From NCBI RefSeq assembly GCF_011040495.1, contig NZ_CP049037.1, forward strand, positions 3,472,001 through 3,536,000: a stretch of DNA of 64,000 bases, written 5' to 3'. This DNA comes from Pseudohalocynthiibacter aestuariivivens. GTDB lineage: Bacteria > Pseudomonadota > Alphaproteobacteria > Rhodobacterales > Rhodobacteraceae. The position numbers and the translations under genes were made by a program. Below are positions 1-12,028 of the stretch, in pieces; the stretch's first letter is position 1; every line of letters begins with the position of its first letter. The notes below the pieces were generated by a model. That model saw only the letters and a list, made by a program, of their open reading frames with translations. It was not told the origin of the DNA and did no database searches.

Positions 1-2743
<2,743 letters not shown>

Positions 2744-2918
2744 GTCGTGTCCTCTGGTCAGCAGATCAGCGCCGCAAAATGCGGGCAGCAGAGCGGTTCA
2801 TCGGCAAATTGTCCGCGTTATAGCTATGAGGCGTCCCGGCGCAAGGGTTAAGGCGGAATGAACGCCGTGACGTCGTATTTGCACCTGTTTTTCAGGCCGG
2901 ACAGGACTTAGGTAGACG

Positions 2919-4064
2919 ATGAACCAGCCACGGGGGCGCATTTTGCAGATTCGCTTTGATCATGGACCGGAGGGTACGCCGTGTCAGTTTGGGCAGGCGC
3001 GCGACCGGATCGTGGCCGAAACGCCGGAGGATGTGCCCGGCGCGCTGGCCGCATTGGATGGCGCGCGCGCGGAGGGGATGTGGCTGGCAGGCTATGCCAG
3101 CTACGAGCTGGGCTACGCGCTGGAGCCGCGGTTGGCACCGCTGATGCCATGCAAACGCCGGGTGCCACTGATCTCTTTCGGGGTCTATGATCACCCGCAG
3201 GTCGCATCGGCGCTGCCGCAGGGGGCTGCCACGCTGGAGGATATGCACCCGGACTGGGATGCGGCGCGCTATGAGCGCACTTTTGACCGGGCGCATGACT
3301 ATATTTGCGCGGGCGATTTCTATCAGGCCAATCTGACATTTCCGCTGCGGATGCAGGCGCGCGGCAGCGCCGGTGCGTTGTATCGCGCGCTTTGTGACGC
3401 ACAGCCGGTCCGCTATGGCGCGTTGGTCGAGGAGGGTACGCGCGCGATTCTGTCCCGGTCGCCCGAGCTTTTTTTTCGCACTGGTACAGATGGCCAAATC
3501 GAGACACGTCCGATGAAGGGCACGCAACCGCGCAGTGCCGACCCGGCAGAGGATGCCCGGCGGCGTGATTTCCTGCAAAGCGACGAGAAAAACCGCGCCG
3601 AGAACCTGATGATCGTTGATTTGCTGCGCAATGACCTGTCGCGCATCTGCATGCCGGGTAGCGTGCGCGTGCCCGAGTTGTTCACGATCGAGAGTTACGC
3701 CACAGTCCACCAGATGACGTCGCGTATCACCGGACAGATGGTGGCGTGTACCGGGCTGTCAGATATTCTAGCGGCGCTGTTTCCTTGCGGGTCGATCACC
3801 GGCGCGCCCAAGGTGCGCGCAATGCAGGTGCTGCGCGATCTGGAAGATGCACCACGCGATATCTATTGCGGCAGCATCGGCTGGGCCGCACCAGACGGAC
3901 GGGCCGAGTTCAACGTGGCAATCCGCACGCTGCTGCTGGAGAATGGGGCGGCAACCCTGAATGTCGGCGGTGGCGTGGTCTATGACAGTACCGCCAAGGC
4001 CGAGTATGAGGAGGCGCTGTGGAAGACACGCTTTGCCCGCCCGCTGATCCCGGCTTTCGCCTGA
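2919..4064 (+). CDS. pabB: Aminodeoxychorismate synthase component I
   Basis: The 381-residue protein belongs to the chorismate-binding TrpE/PabB family. PabB aminates chorismate to 4-amino-4-deoxychorismate using ammonia from a PabA glutaminase, on the way to p-aminobenzoate and folate. Family signatures are clear: TRPMKGTQPR, ENLMIVDLLRNDLSRI, a G-S-V-R-V-P-E-L strand, and FPCGSITGAPKVRAMQ. The short N-terminal region favours PabB over TrpE, and so does the adjacent class-IV aminotransferase gene, which overlaps its 3' end by 46 nt. It is divergent from carB. No glutaminase partner is seen in the window. The ribosome-binding site is weak (TTAGG). Confidence 0.9.
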   Translation: MNQPRGRILQIRFDHGPEGTPCQFGQARDRIVAETPEDVPGALAALDGARAEGMWLAGYASYELGYALEPRLAPLMPCKRRVPLISFGVYDHPQVASALPQGAATLEDMHPDWDAARYERTFDRAHDYICAGDFYQANLTFPLRMQARGSAGALYRALCDAQPVRYGALVEEGTRAILSRSPELFFRTGTDGQIETRPMKGTQPRSADPAEDARRRDFLQSDEKNRAENLMIVDLLRNDLSRICMPGSVRVPELFTIESYATVHQMTSRITGQMVACTGLSDILAALFPCGSITGAPKVRAMQVLRDLEDAPRDIYCGSIGWAAPDGRAEFNVAIRTLLLENGAATLNVGGGVVYDSTAKAEYEEALWKTRFARPLIPAFA

Positions 4065-4669
4065 TCGAGACCATGCTGTGGACGCCCGACGAAGGCGTTC
4101 GCCACCGCGCGCGGCACCTGCGGCGTCTGGAACGCACTGCGCGGGCGCTGGGGATTATGCCGCGCGACGTTAACGCGGCGCTGGATGCGCTGCGCGGGGA
4201 AGGGCCGCAACGGGTGCGGCTGACGGTCGATGTCAAAGGCACAGTCGAGATAGCGCAGACGATGTTCACGCCGCTGGCCCCGGAAACGATCTGGCGCGTG
4301 GCGGTGCATACCGAAAGGCTGCGGTCCAGTGATCCGTGGCTGGCGCTGAAAACCACACGGCGCACGCTATATGACGCGGCGCGCGCGTCACTGCCCGAAG
4401 GCACGGACGAGTGGCTGTTTCTCAATACCGGCGGCGCGCTCTGCGAGGGGACGATTACCAATGTTTATGTGGCGAAGGACGGCGTGCTGCGGACCCCGCC
4501 GCGCGCCTGCGGGTGCCTGCCGGGGATCGGGCGCGAAGTGCTGATCGGACAAGGCCGCGCCAAGCCCGGTCGACTAGACATGAACGATCTGCGTGCAGCA
4601 GATGAAGTCTATGTCGGCAATGCCCTGCGCGGATTGATCCGCGCAGAACTGGTGGAAATGTCCGGCTAG
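4019..4669 (+). CDS. pabC: Class-IV aminotransferase, probable aminodeoxychorismate lyase
   Basis: The 216-residue PLP enzyme of fold type IV probably eliminates pyruvate from aminodeoxychorismate to give p-aminobenzoate, the step after PabB. It shows FRLIETM near the N-terminus, the putative PLP lysine in LALKTTRRTLYD, the LFLNTGGALCEGTITNVYV strand and the CGCLPGIGREVLI loop. The first start is a GTG at 4019 that overlaps pabB by 46 nt, so translation is probably coupled. A later ATG at 4073 would cut into the conserved start of the domain. The family also contains D-amino-acid and branched-chain aminotransferases; the pabB context supports the PabC assignment, but substrate is inferred. 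Confidence 0.75.
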   Translation: MEDTLCPPADPGFRLIETMLWTPDEGVRHRARHLRRLERTARALGIMPRDVNAALDALRGEGPQRVRLTVDVKGTVEIAQTMFTPLAPETIWRVAVHTERLRSSDPWLALKTTRRTLYDAARASLPEGTDEWLFLNTGGALCEGTITNVYVAKDGVLRTPPRACGCLPGIGREVLIGQGRAKPGRLDMNDLRAADEVYVGNALRGLIRAELVEMSG

Positions 4670-4686
4670 CGTCGGCTTACGGTACG

Positions 4687-5916
4687 TTATTCCGCGGCCT
4701 GCCGCCGTGTCTGGCTGCCTTGATAGAGATAATCGCGCGTCAGGGGCACCGCATCCTGTACTGGCGACAACTGCATCTGAAAGACCACCTGCCGGTTCAA
4801 CCGGAATGTCAGCTCTGACGCAATGAGGTAATAGCGCCACATCCGACAGAACTGTTCGTCATATAGTGCGCGTGCGGCATCCACATTGGCCATGAACCGG
4901 TCATGCCAGTGGCGCAGGGTTTCGGCGTAATGCAGTCGCCAGATTTCGACATCCGTGGGCATCAGCCCCGCGTTTTCTACCGCGCGCGTCATTTCTGACA
5001 GGGCCGGGACATAGCCGCCGGGAAAGATGTATTTGGCAATCCACGGGCTGGTGCTGCCCGGTGGGCGGGCGCGCCCAATGGTGTGGATCAGCGCAACACC
5101 ACGCGGGGCGAGGCGGGCGCGGACCTTGTCAAAATACTCGCGGTAATGTGGCACACCGACATGCTCGAACATGCCGACCGACACAATCCGGTCAAACTGT
5201 CCTGTCAGCGCACGGTAATCCATCAGTTCGAACCGTGCGCGATCCGCCAAACCCTCCGCGCGGGCGCGGTCATTCGCGATCCGGTATTGTTCTTGCGATA
5301 GGGTGACGCCCAGCACCTCTGCACCGTAGTCACGTGCCAGCGTCAGCCCCATGCCGCCCCAACCACAGCCGATATCCAGCACCCGCATTCCCGGCCTGAG
5401 CAGCAGCTTGGCCGCGATGTGGTGCTTCTTTGCCTCCTGAGCCTCTTCCAGACTCATCCCCGGTTCGGAAAAATAGGCGCAGGAATATTGCCGGTCTGTA
5501 TCGAGAAAGAGATCATAGAGCGCGCCGGAAAGATCATAATGATGCGCCACATTAGCACGGGCGCGCGAGGCAGGGTTGAACTGTGCCGCCCAGCGACCCA
5601 GATGCCGTGCTGCCTCTAACGGACGGCGAAACCACGGTTGCCCCTGTGCCGCGACATTGCCGATGGCGACGCCTAGAAACCCGTATAGATCATCATTCTC
5701 GATGCTCAGCCGACCGTCGACATAGGCCTCGCCCACGGCGAGATCAGGCGACATGACGATGCGTCTGGGCAGGGTCGGATCATGCAATGAGATCGTGGCC
5801 TCCGGCCCCGGTTCAATGCCGCCATAACTGTGGTTGGTTCCGTCCGGATAAGTTACAGTCAGACGGCCCTGGCGGATCAGATGCGTCAGGAAACGGTGCA
5901 GGATTTTGTCCCACAT
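4687..5916 (-). CDS. cfa: Cyclopropane-fatty-acyl-phospholipid synthase
   Basis: The 409-residue SAM-dependent methyltransferase transfers a methylene group onto the cis double bond of membrane phospholipid acyl chains. An N-terminal lipid-facing domain (about residues 1-120) precedes a class-I methyltransferase domain with VLDIGCGWGGMGLTLA as the SAM-binding loop. Further family signatures are VAHHYDLSGALYDLFLD, YSCAYF, SVGMFEHVG and IAKYIFPGGYVP. Length is normal. The gene is convergent with the pabB-pabC pair and divergent from aspS. Cfa enzymes respond to acid and stationary phase in other bacteria; no matching site was identified here. Confidence 0.95.
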   Translation of the reverse strand: MWDKILHRFLTHLIRQGRLTVTYPDGTNHSYGGIEPGPEATISLHDPTLPRRIVMSPDLAVGEAYVDGRLSIENDDLYGFLGVAIGNVAAQGQPWFRRPLEAARHLGRWAAQFNPASRARANVAHHYDLSGALYDLFLDTDRQYSCAYFSEPGMSLEEAQEAKKHHIAAKLLLRPGMRVLDIGCGWGGMGLTLARDYGAEVLGVTLSQEQYRIANDRARAEGLADRARFELMDYRALTGQFDRIVSVGMFEHVGVPHYREYFDKVRARLAPRGVALIHTIGRARPPGSTSPWIAKYIFPGGYVPALSEMTRAVENAGLMPTDVEIWRLHYAETLRHWHDRFMANVDAARALYDEQFCRMWRYYLIASELTFRLNRQVVFQMQLSPVQDAVPLTRDYLYQGSQTRRQAAE

Positions 5917-6071
5917 ATTTCACTCTCCCATTCAAATGCGCGCCTTGCGGGCGCCCCCTTCAGGTAGATGCGATGGCTGTACATGGCCGCACAGCGACCA
6001 GAGTTTTGCGCAAAATGGCGCAACTGTAAACGCTTTTGCCATCGCTTTGGTTCCGCCTGAGGGCGTGCCCC

Positions 6072-6100
6072 TTGACTTTGCCGCGTTGGCAAGGTGTATC
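6072..6100 (+). promoter_or_regulatory. Candidate housekeeping promoter of aspS
   Basis: TTGACT at 6072-6077 and TGTATC at 6095-6100 are 17 nt apart, which fits an alphaproteobacterial sigma-70-type promoter. Transcription would begin near 6107 and leave a leader of about 55 nt ending in CAGAGGACCGAC before the aspS ATG at 6162. It lies in the 245-nt divergent region between cfa and aspS. This is motif reading only. Confidence 0.5.
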
Positions 6101-6161
6101 GGCCCGAACCCTTGGGCGCCGAATTGCGGCGTCTTGTCCGGCATAGCCCCAGAGGACCGAC

Positions 6162-7940
6162 ATGCATCCATTTCGCAGCCATACCTGCGCCGATCTGACT
6201 AAATCCAACGTGGGCGACAGCGTTCGCCTCAGCGGCTGGGTCCACCGTATCCGCGATCACGGCGGTGTTCTTTTTGTCGACCTGCGCGATCACTACGGTA
6301 TCACGCAGGTGCTGTGCGATCCCGATAGCCCGGTCTTTGCCGACGTCGAAAAACTACGCAGCGAATGGTGCGTGCGCATCGACGGCACGGTGAAGGCGCG
6401 CGACGAAAGCCTCGTGAATCCCAAGCTGTCCACCGGCGAGATCGAAGTTTACGCCCGCGACGTAGAGGTTTTGGGCGCGGCCAAGGAACTGCCCCTGATC
6501 GTGTTCGGCGATCAGGAGTACCCAGAGGAAACCCGCCTGCGCTATCGCTATCTGGATCTGCGCCGTGAAGCGATGCAGCAGAACATGACGCTGCGCAGCG
6601 ATGTCGTGGCCTCGATCCGGCGGCGCATGTGGGATGCCAAATTCCGCGAATACCAGACGCCGATCATCACCGCATCGTCGCCCGAAGGCGCGCGCGATTT
6701 TCTGGTGCCGTCGCGCCTGCACCCCGGCAAGTTCTACGCCCTGCCGCAAGCACCACAACAGTTCAAACAGCTGATCATGGTCAGCGGGTTCGACAAATAT
6801 TTCCAGATTGCGCCGTGTTTCCGGGACGAGGACCCACGTGCCGACCGTTCGCCCACCGATTTCTATCAGCTCGATATGGAAATGAGCTTTGTCGAGCAGC
6901 AGGATGTGTTCGACACGATCCAGCCGGTGATCGGCGGCGTGTTCGAAGAGTTCGGCAAAGGTCGCAAGGTCGACCAGACATGGGAGCAGATCAGCTACAA
7001 GGATGCCGCGCTGTGGTACGGCACCGACAAGCCCGACCTGCGCAACCCGATTAAAATGCAGCGCGTATCCGAGCATTTCTCCGGCTCCGGCTTTGCCATC
7101 TTCGCCAAGCTGCTGGAGCAGGAAGGCACCGAAATTCGCGCCATTCCCGCACCGGGTGGCGGATCACGCAAGTTCTGCGACCGGATGAACGCATTCGCCC
7201 AGAAAGAAGGCCTGCCGGGGATGGGGTATATCTTCTGGCGCGATCAGGGCGAAGGGATGGAAGCGGCTGGCCCGCTGGCCAAGAACATCGGACCGGAGCG
7301 GACCGAAGCGATCCGCCAGCAACTTGGGCTTGATATTGGCGATGCCGCATTCTTCCTTGGTGGTAAACCTGCGCAGTTCGAGGCCGTCGCAGGCCGCGCG
7401 CGCACCGAGATCGGGCGCGAGCTAAAGCTGATCGACGAGGATCGCTTTGCCTTTGCATGGATCGTTGATTTCCCGATGTACGAAGCGGACGAGGAAACCG
7501 GGCGCGTGGATTTCAGCCACAACCCGTTCTCGATGCCGCAGGGTGGTCTGGAGGCGCTGAATGGCGATCCGCTGGATGTGCTGGGCTATCAATATGACCT
7601 CGCCTGCAACGGATACGAGCTAATTTCCGGCGCGATCCGAAATCACAAGCTGGACGTGATGATCAAGGCGTTCGAGCTGGCGGGGTATGACGAGGCCGAA
7701 GTGCGCAAGCGGTTCGGCGGCATGGTCAACGCCTTCCAATACGGCGCACCGCCCCACGGCGGCTGTGCGGCGGGGATCGACCGGATCGTGATGCTGCTGG
7801 CGGACGTGGCCAACATCCGCGAAGTCATCATGTTCCCGATGAACCAGCGCGCCGAAGACCTGATGATGGACGCCCCCAGCGATCCGACCAGCGACCAGTT
7901 GATGGAGCTCGGCTTGCGGGTGCTGCCGCGCGAGGAATGA
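6162..7940 (+). CDS. aspS: Aspartate--tRNA ligase
   Basis: This class-II aminoacyl-tRNA synthetase of 592 residues is the usual size for the bacterial type with its large insertion domain. An N-terminal OB-fold anticodon domain ([20 protein letters not shown]) is followed by the catalytic core. Motif 2 reads [23 protein letters not shown], split here as [12 protein letters not shown] then [10 protein letters not shown], and motif 3 reads [11 protein letters not shown]. The start has a good SD (CAGAGGAC). Many alphaproteobacterial AspRS also charge tRNA-Asn and rely on GatCAB; discrimination cannot be judged from this reading. A perfect hairpin follows the stop codon. Confidence 0.97.
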   Translation: MHPFRSHTCADLTKSNVGDSVRLSGWVHRIRDHGGVLFVDLRDHYGITQVLCDPDSPVFADVEKLRSEWCVRIDGTVKARDESLVNPKLSTGEIEVYARDVEVLGAAKELPLIVFGDQEYPEETRLRYRYLDLRREAMQQNMTLRSDVVASIRRRMWDAKFREYQTPIITASSPEGARDFLVPSRLHPGKFYALPQAPQQFKQLIMVSGFDKYFQIAPCFRDEDPRADRSPTDFYQLDMEMSFVEQQDVFDTIQPVIGGVFEEFGKGRKVDQTWEQISYKDAALWYGTDKPDLRNPIKMQRVSEHFSGSGFAIFAKLLEQEGTEIRAIPAPGGGSRKFCDRMNAFAQKEGLPGMGYIFWRDQGEGMEAAGPLAKNIGPERTEAIRQQLGLDIGDAAFFLGGKPAQFEAVAGRARTEIGRELKLIDEDRFAFAWIVDFPMYEADEETGRVDFSHNPFSMPQGGLEALNGDPLDVLGYQYDLACNGYELISGAIRNHKLDVMIKAFELAGYDEAEVRKRFGGMVNAFQYGAPPHGGCAAGIDRIVMLLADVANIREVIMFPMNQRAEDLMMDAPSDPTSDQLMELGLRVLPREE

Positions 7941-7965
7941 TCGCCAGCGTAAGGTAAAACATAAC

Positions 7966-7999
7966 AATGGCCGCGGCCGGAATGCCACGCGGCCATTTT
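7966..7999 (+). terminator. Hairpin terminator downstream of aspS
   Basis: AATGGCCGCG at 7966-7975 pairs perfectly with CGCGGCCATT at 7988-7997 across a 12-nt loop and runs into TTTT. It sits 25 nt after the aspS stop and before the convergent hemerythrin gene, so it may work for both transcripts. Confidence 0.7.
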
Positions 8000-8013
8000 G
8001 CACTTATGCGGCG

Positions 8014-8490
8014 TTAGTCTTCCAAACTGTCCTCTCGCTTGGCATCGATCAGCGAACGTTCTTCGGCCTTGCGCTTCAGGAAACGCTCACCATAACCCTT
8101 GATATCGTCCTTGCTGATGACCTCCTTGGCGCGGCTGAACACCTCGTCCTCTTCCTCGTCGATGTGGTGCTCATAGTCGTGCCGCAGCGTCTTGAACCTG
8201 TTCAGCCAGCCGCTCGAACTCATATCCATTTCGTTCAACTCTTCCATGATATCATCAAGCTGCTGATGCTCGTGTACCGAATGGCGGGCCGAATCCTGAC
8301 CCCATGTCTTGGAAATCAGCTTTGAATAGAACGTCTCTTCTTCTGCGGCGGCATGGCTTTTGACGTCGTGGTAAAAGATCCGCCATGCCTCCTGACGCTC
8401 CGCACTGTCGCCGGACGTGTCGGCGATTTGGGCCAAAAGCTTGCGGTGCTGATCATGGTCGTTGCGGATGGCGGTGTAGATATCAATCAT
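8014..8490 (-). CDS. Hemerythrin-like HHE-domain protein
   Basis: The 158-residue, strongly charged cytoplasmic protein has histidine and acidic positions spaced as in the HHE cation-binding helical bundle: NDHDQHRKLL near residue 11, KSHAAAEEETFY in the middle, SVHEHQQLDDI and YEHHIDEEEDEVF in the last helices. Such proteins bind a di-iron centre and are linked to oxygen, nitric oxide or iron-stress sensing; the ligand here is not known. It lies 59 nt downstream of the GNAT gene on the same strand and could share a transcript. The lysine- and glutamate-rich C-terminal tail is typical of the group. Confidence 0.85.
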   Translation of the reverse strand: MIDIYTAIRNDHDQHRKLLAQIADTSGDSAERQEAWRIFYHDVKSHAAAEEETFYSKLISKTWGQDSARHSVHEHQQLDDIMEELNEMDMSSSGWLNRFKTLRHDYEHHIDEEEDEVFSRAKEVISKDDIKGYGERFLKRKAEERSLIDAKREDSLED

Positions 8491-8549
8491 GGCTGTCTCC
8501 TTGGTTTGACAGCCTAACGCGTCATGCCGGTCGGCGGTTCCGTCCGCGA

Positions 8550-9269
8550 TCAGAGCGTGGGATCGTCCGCCGCACGCACCAGCCGCGTCAGATCGCTCAG
8601 CGCCTCGCGTTGTTGTCCGTCGGCGTCAAAGTTTGACGGATCGAGCCAGAGGCGAAATGCCTCGTCCAGCGCGGGCCACTCGGTGTCGATGGCCGCGAAC
8701 CACGCGGTGTCACGGTTGCGTCCTTTGACCACGGTGGCCTGCCGAAAGACACCTTCGTAGCTGAGGCCAAGGCGCTGGGCGGCGGTGCGCGACGGGCGGT
8801 TCAGCGCGTCGCATTTCCATTCATAGCGCCGATACCCGGATTGGAACGCCCATTTCATCATCAGATACATCGTCTCGGTCGCGGCCCGTGTGCGCTGTAG
8901 CTGTGGTGCCATGGCGATATAACCAACCTCGATCGAGCCGGATGCCGGTTTGATCCGCAGATAGGAGGCAAAGCCGCCAAAACGGCCGGTCTCGCGATCC
9001 TTGATGGCGTAGAACTTGAAATCGGGATCAGCAACCACGTCGCGCATCCAGCGATGAAACTGCGCGGACGAGGCGAACGGACCTGCGGGCATGTAGTCCC
9101 ACACCCAGTCATGCCCGTCGAACGCGCGGTAAATCAACGCCGCATGCGCGTCCGCATCCAGTGGTTCCAATGTTGCATAACGCCCTTCCAGCACCATGTC
9201 GCCGGGTGTGGGCGGCGGCGTCCATCCGTCCACGAGCGGGCCGCGGGAGCGGGGGGTAGGGTCGGGCAT
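8550..9269 (-). CDS. GNAT acetyltransferase, RimJ/RimL-like
   Basis: The protein is about 239 residues. I prefer the start MPDPTPRSRG at 9269 because AAAGG lies at SD distance; a further ATG at 9284 adds five residues. It follows the RimJ/RimL pattern: LEGRYATLEPLDADAHA, then IEVGYIAMAPQLQRTRAATE, then WKCDALNRPSRTAAQRLGLSYEG, and a C-terminal KGRNRDTAWF. The family moves acetyl groups from acetyl-CoA to protein N-termini or small amines; the substrate is unknown. The hemerythrin gene follows on the same strand. Confidence 0.85.
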   Translation of the reverse strand: MPDPTPRSRGPLVDGWTPPPTPGDMVLEGRYATLEPLDADAHAALIYRAFDGHDWVWDYMPAGPFASSAQFHRWMRDVVADPDFKFYAIKDRETGRFGGFASYLRIKPASGSIEVGYIAMAPQLQRTRAATETMYLMMKWAFQSGYRRYEWKCDALNRPSRTAAQRLGLSYEGVFRQATVVKGRNRDTAWFAAIDTEWPALDEAFRLWLDPSNFDADGQQREALSDLTRLVRAADDPTL

Positions 9270-9338
9270 CTGCGAGCCTTTCATGCGGGGCGTTATGGGA
9301 CCATAGCCGCACGTGCCGCCGAGGTGAATGCCAATCCG

Positions 9339-10553
9339 TCACAGGATCAGGCGCGGGTCTGCCCCCATGTCGAGACCGGGAAAAACTTCAGTTTCCAGCG
9401 TCGTGCGATCCAGCCCGTATAACCCGGCCAGCAGCCATCCCAGATGTGCGCGCAGATCGCGGGTCGGGCGCAGATCGCGACGCTGATACAGGTCGGCCTC
9501 TGCCAGACCGGGCCAGTCGGTGATGACGCGCCCCCCTCGCACTGCCCCCCCGGCGAGCAGCATCGCACCCGCCGTGCCATGATCGGTCCCGCCAGAACCA
9601 TTGAGCCGCGCAGTGCGACCAAATTCGGTCACCGCGACGATGGTGGTGCGCTCCCAGATGGCCGCGCCCAGTTCGGCCTGCAAGGTCAGGATCGTTGTGG
9701 CAAGAGGCCCGAGCGCGCGGAGGAGGCTGCGGTCCTGACGTGAATGGGTGTCAAAGCCGCCCAGCGAAAACGCTGCGAGGCGTGTTTCGGCCCGCAATTG
9801 AGTCGCGGCGAAACGCGCGATGGTCTCCGGCTGCGCGCCCTTGCGCGCGGCGCGCACGCTTTCGCTCATTGCGTTCATCATGTCGCCGCTGGTGGCTGCG
9901 TCAGCGGCACTGCCCAGATCTGTGGTCGATAGCGCGATGGCCTCCAGCGTGGCATCGCGAAAGAGCGGGTCGTCATGCATCACCCGTTCGAGCAGCAGTT
10001 CCGCCTGAGTGCTGAGGGTGAGGGCCGCATCGGGTGCCCAATTGGCCACCGGGGCCGCCCCGCGCGTCAGCAGCATATCGGCGCGCCCGATGGCATAGGC
10101 CGTGCGGGCGTCCGCCCCCGGCAGGTGCGCCAGCGCCCGGTTGAGCCAGCCGCTGCGGCTGTGCCCGATCGCCTCCATGCCGGTGCCCGCCTCCAGCATA
10201 TCCTGCCCGTCGAAATGGCTGCGCCGGTCGCGATAGGGTGTCGACACCGCATGGGCAAACCCAAGCTGCCCCGCCTGCCACAGCGGATAAAGCGGGCTGA
10301 GGCCATCATGCAGCGCGAAAAATCCATCTAGATCCTTCGCATTGTGCATTCCGGGGCGCAGCGCGGAAAAATCCGCATCGCCGCGTGGTTGCACCATATC
10401 CAGACCATCCAACCCGCCGCGCAGGATGATCACCACGAGACGGTTGTCGGACGGCGCGCTGGCCAATGTGACCGGCGTGACCAACGGATTTGCCGCAAGG
10501 CAACAGCCAAGGGCGGCGCTGCGGCCCAACATCTGTCTGCGGGTGAGGGTCAT
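9339..10553 (-). CDS. Tat-exported DUF1501 protein
   Basis: The 404-residue protein starts at the ATG at 10553 after AGAGAGG. The frame stays open upstream, but that stretch overlaps the preceding gene and is not conserved-looking. The N-terminus TRRQMLGRSAALGCC followed by an Ala-rich hydrophobic segment is a twin-arginine signal, so export as a folded protein is expected. DUF1501 belongs to an alkaline-phosphatase/sulfatase-like superfamily. Visible motifs are VIILRGGLDGLDMV, HFDGQDMLEAG, TEFGRTARLNGSGGTDHGTAG and the C-terminal WLLAGLYGLD. It follows the DUF1800 gene by 16 nt, the usual pairing. Biochemical role is unestablished. Confidence 0.9.
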   Translation of the reverse strand: MTLTRRQMLGRSAALGCCLAANPLVTPVTLASAPSDNRLVVIILRGGLDGLDMVQPRGDADFSALRPGMHNAKDLDGFFALHDGLSPLYPLWQAGQLGFAHAVSTPYRDRRSHFDGQDMLEAGTGMEAIGHSRSGWLNRALAHLPGADARTAYAIGRADMLLTRGAAPVANWAPDAALTLSTQAELLLERVMHDDPLFRDATLEAIALSTTDLGSAADAATSGDMMNAMSESVRAARKGAQPETIARFAATQLRAETRLAAFSLGGFDTHSRQDRSLLRALGPLATTILTLQAELGAAIWERTTIVAVTEFGRTARLNGSGGTDHGTAGAMLLAGGAVRGGRVITDWPGLAEADLYQRRDLRPTRDLRAHLGWLLAGLYGLDRTTLETEVFPGLDMGADPRLIL

Positions 10554-10569
10554 GGGCGGTGCCTCTCTT

Positions 10570-11946
10570 TCAAAACCGCTGAAAGGCCGGTGAGGCCAGA
10601 ATGATACCGATGCCTTCGGCGCGGCTCTCGGCCGCGCGCGCGGCGAATTTGACCGGTTCGGGGGCATCGGGGCCAAGGGCAGCGATTAGGAATGTCTCGG
10701 GGCGGGGCAGGGTACGGCGCAATTGGAACGGCGCGCTCATCGCCCATTGCAGCCGGGCCGCCAGCCGCTGTGGCGTGATCCAGTCGGCATCATCTTCGGG
10801 CCAGCCATCGGGGCCGGGCGGCGCGCCCATCGGCTGCCCCATCAGCGCCATCGGTGTCAGCAGCATGTTTTGCATGCGGCGCAGGTTGCCCAGCGGCAGG
10901 TGACGCGGCACCAGATCGAGGGCGCGCAGGGCAGAGCCGACAAAATCGACGGGCTGTTTGACATTGCGCATCTCGGGCGACCACGCGTCGGGATGGGCTA
11001 GCAGCGCCTCGATCACAGCCGCCAGATCGCCGCCCGTTTCAGTATAGCGCGCGGTCAGGGCGCGGATCAGCGATGGCGTCGGTGCGTCAGAAACGAAATG
11101 CACCGCCAGTTTGCGCGCGATATGCGTCGCTGTGGCGGGATGGGTGGCCAGATCGTCTAATGCAGCATGGATATGGTCCAGTGTCGCGCCGGGGCCACCG
11201 TAGGAGATGCCCAGCACTGTCTCGGGCCCCGGTTCAGCCATGTCGGCACGAAAGACAAAGCCGTGCTTCATGTCAAAGGTCAGCCCGGTCAGCAGCTCGG
11301 CCATCTGGCGCACGTCTGTTTGGGTGTATGGGCCATCTGCACCCAATGTATGCAATTCCAGAAGTTCACGCGCGAGGTTCTCGTTCAGCCCTCGCTTGCC
11401 TTTGGCGGCAGGGCTGTCGGGGCCAAAGGACCTGTACTGATCGAGATAGCTCAGCATCAGCGGCTGAATGATCACGGCGCGCAGCATGTCTGCGAAACGT
11501 CCCGCCACATGTGGGCGAATCGCCTCCTCGACATAGGGCAGGTGGGCATAGGACCAGATCTGCCCCACGCCCCGCGCGGTAAAATGATCGGCCCAGAACG
11601 CGGTCAGCCGTTCGCGCAGCCCGTCCCGCGTCAGGGCACGACGCAGGAATGTGTGGCCGGTCCAGCGTGCGGCATCGGTGCGCAGCGTCCGGCGCAGATC
11701 CTTGTAGTGTTCTTCGGCGTCGCGCCGGGCGGCATCGGACTTGGCCTTGCGCCGGTCGCGGCGCGCGCGTTGCAGCGCGGCAAGCTGTGGCAAGCGCGCG
11801 CTGAATGGCGCAATGGAATAGGTCAGCCCCGCATCGTCCGGGCCGGTCAGCCGGGCCATCATCCCTGCGGCGGACTCCGGTGGTGTCAGACGTGGCGACA
11901 GGCCGCAGCCAAAGCGTATCTCGGCCAGTCGCGGATCAAACGGCAC
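10570..11946 (-). CDS. DUF1800 family protein
   Basis: The protein is about 458 residues. The likely start is the GTG at 11946 (VPFDPRLAEIRFGCG...), because AGGAGG lies 8 nt upstream; an upstream ATG at 12015 would add 23 poorly conserved-looking residues. DUF1800 proteins carry DHFTARG, a LSYLDQYRSFGP-type stretch, NENLARELLELHTLG and an HxxK-type ARKLAVHFV segment, all present. The adjacent DUF1501 gene is its standard partner. Function is unknown; the pair is often found in bacteria that export large surface proteins. No signal peptide is obvious in this start. Confidence 0.9.
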   Translation of the reverse strand: MPFDPRLAEIRFGCGLSPRLTPPESAAGMMARLTGPDDAGLTYSIAPFSARLPQLAALQRARRDRRKAKSDAARRDAEEHYKDLRRTLRTDAARWTGHTFLRRALTRDGLRERLTAFWADHFTARGVGQIWSYAHLPYVEEAIRPHVAGRFADMLRAVIIQPLMLSYLDQYRSFGPDSPAAKGKRGLNENLARELLELHTLGADGPYTQTDVRQMAELLTGLTFDMKHGFVFRADMAEPGPETVLGISYGGPGATLDHIHAALDDLATHPATATHIARKLAVHFVSDAPTPSLIRALTARYTETGGDLAAVIEALLAHPDAWSPEMRNVKQPVDFVGSALRALDLVPRHLPLGNLRRMQNMLLTPMALMGQPMGAPPGPDGWPEDDADWITPQRLAARLQWAMSAPFQLRRTLPRPETFLIAALGPDAPEPVKFAARAAESRAEGIGIILASPAFQRF

Positions 11947-12028
11947 TTTGGCACCCTCCTGCGCGCATCCTGAGCACAATATAGGGCGTGCCGACGCAGA
12001 ATGCACCGGCATCATTTGCTGTCAGGCG

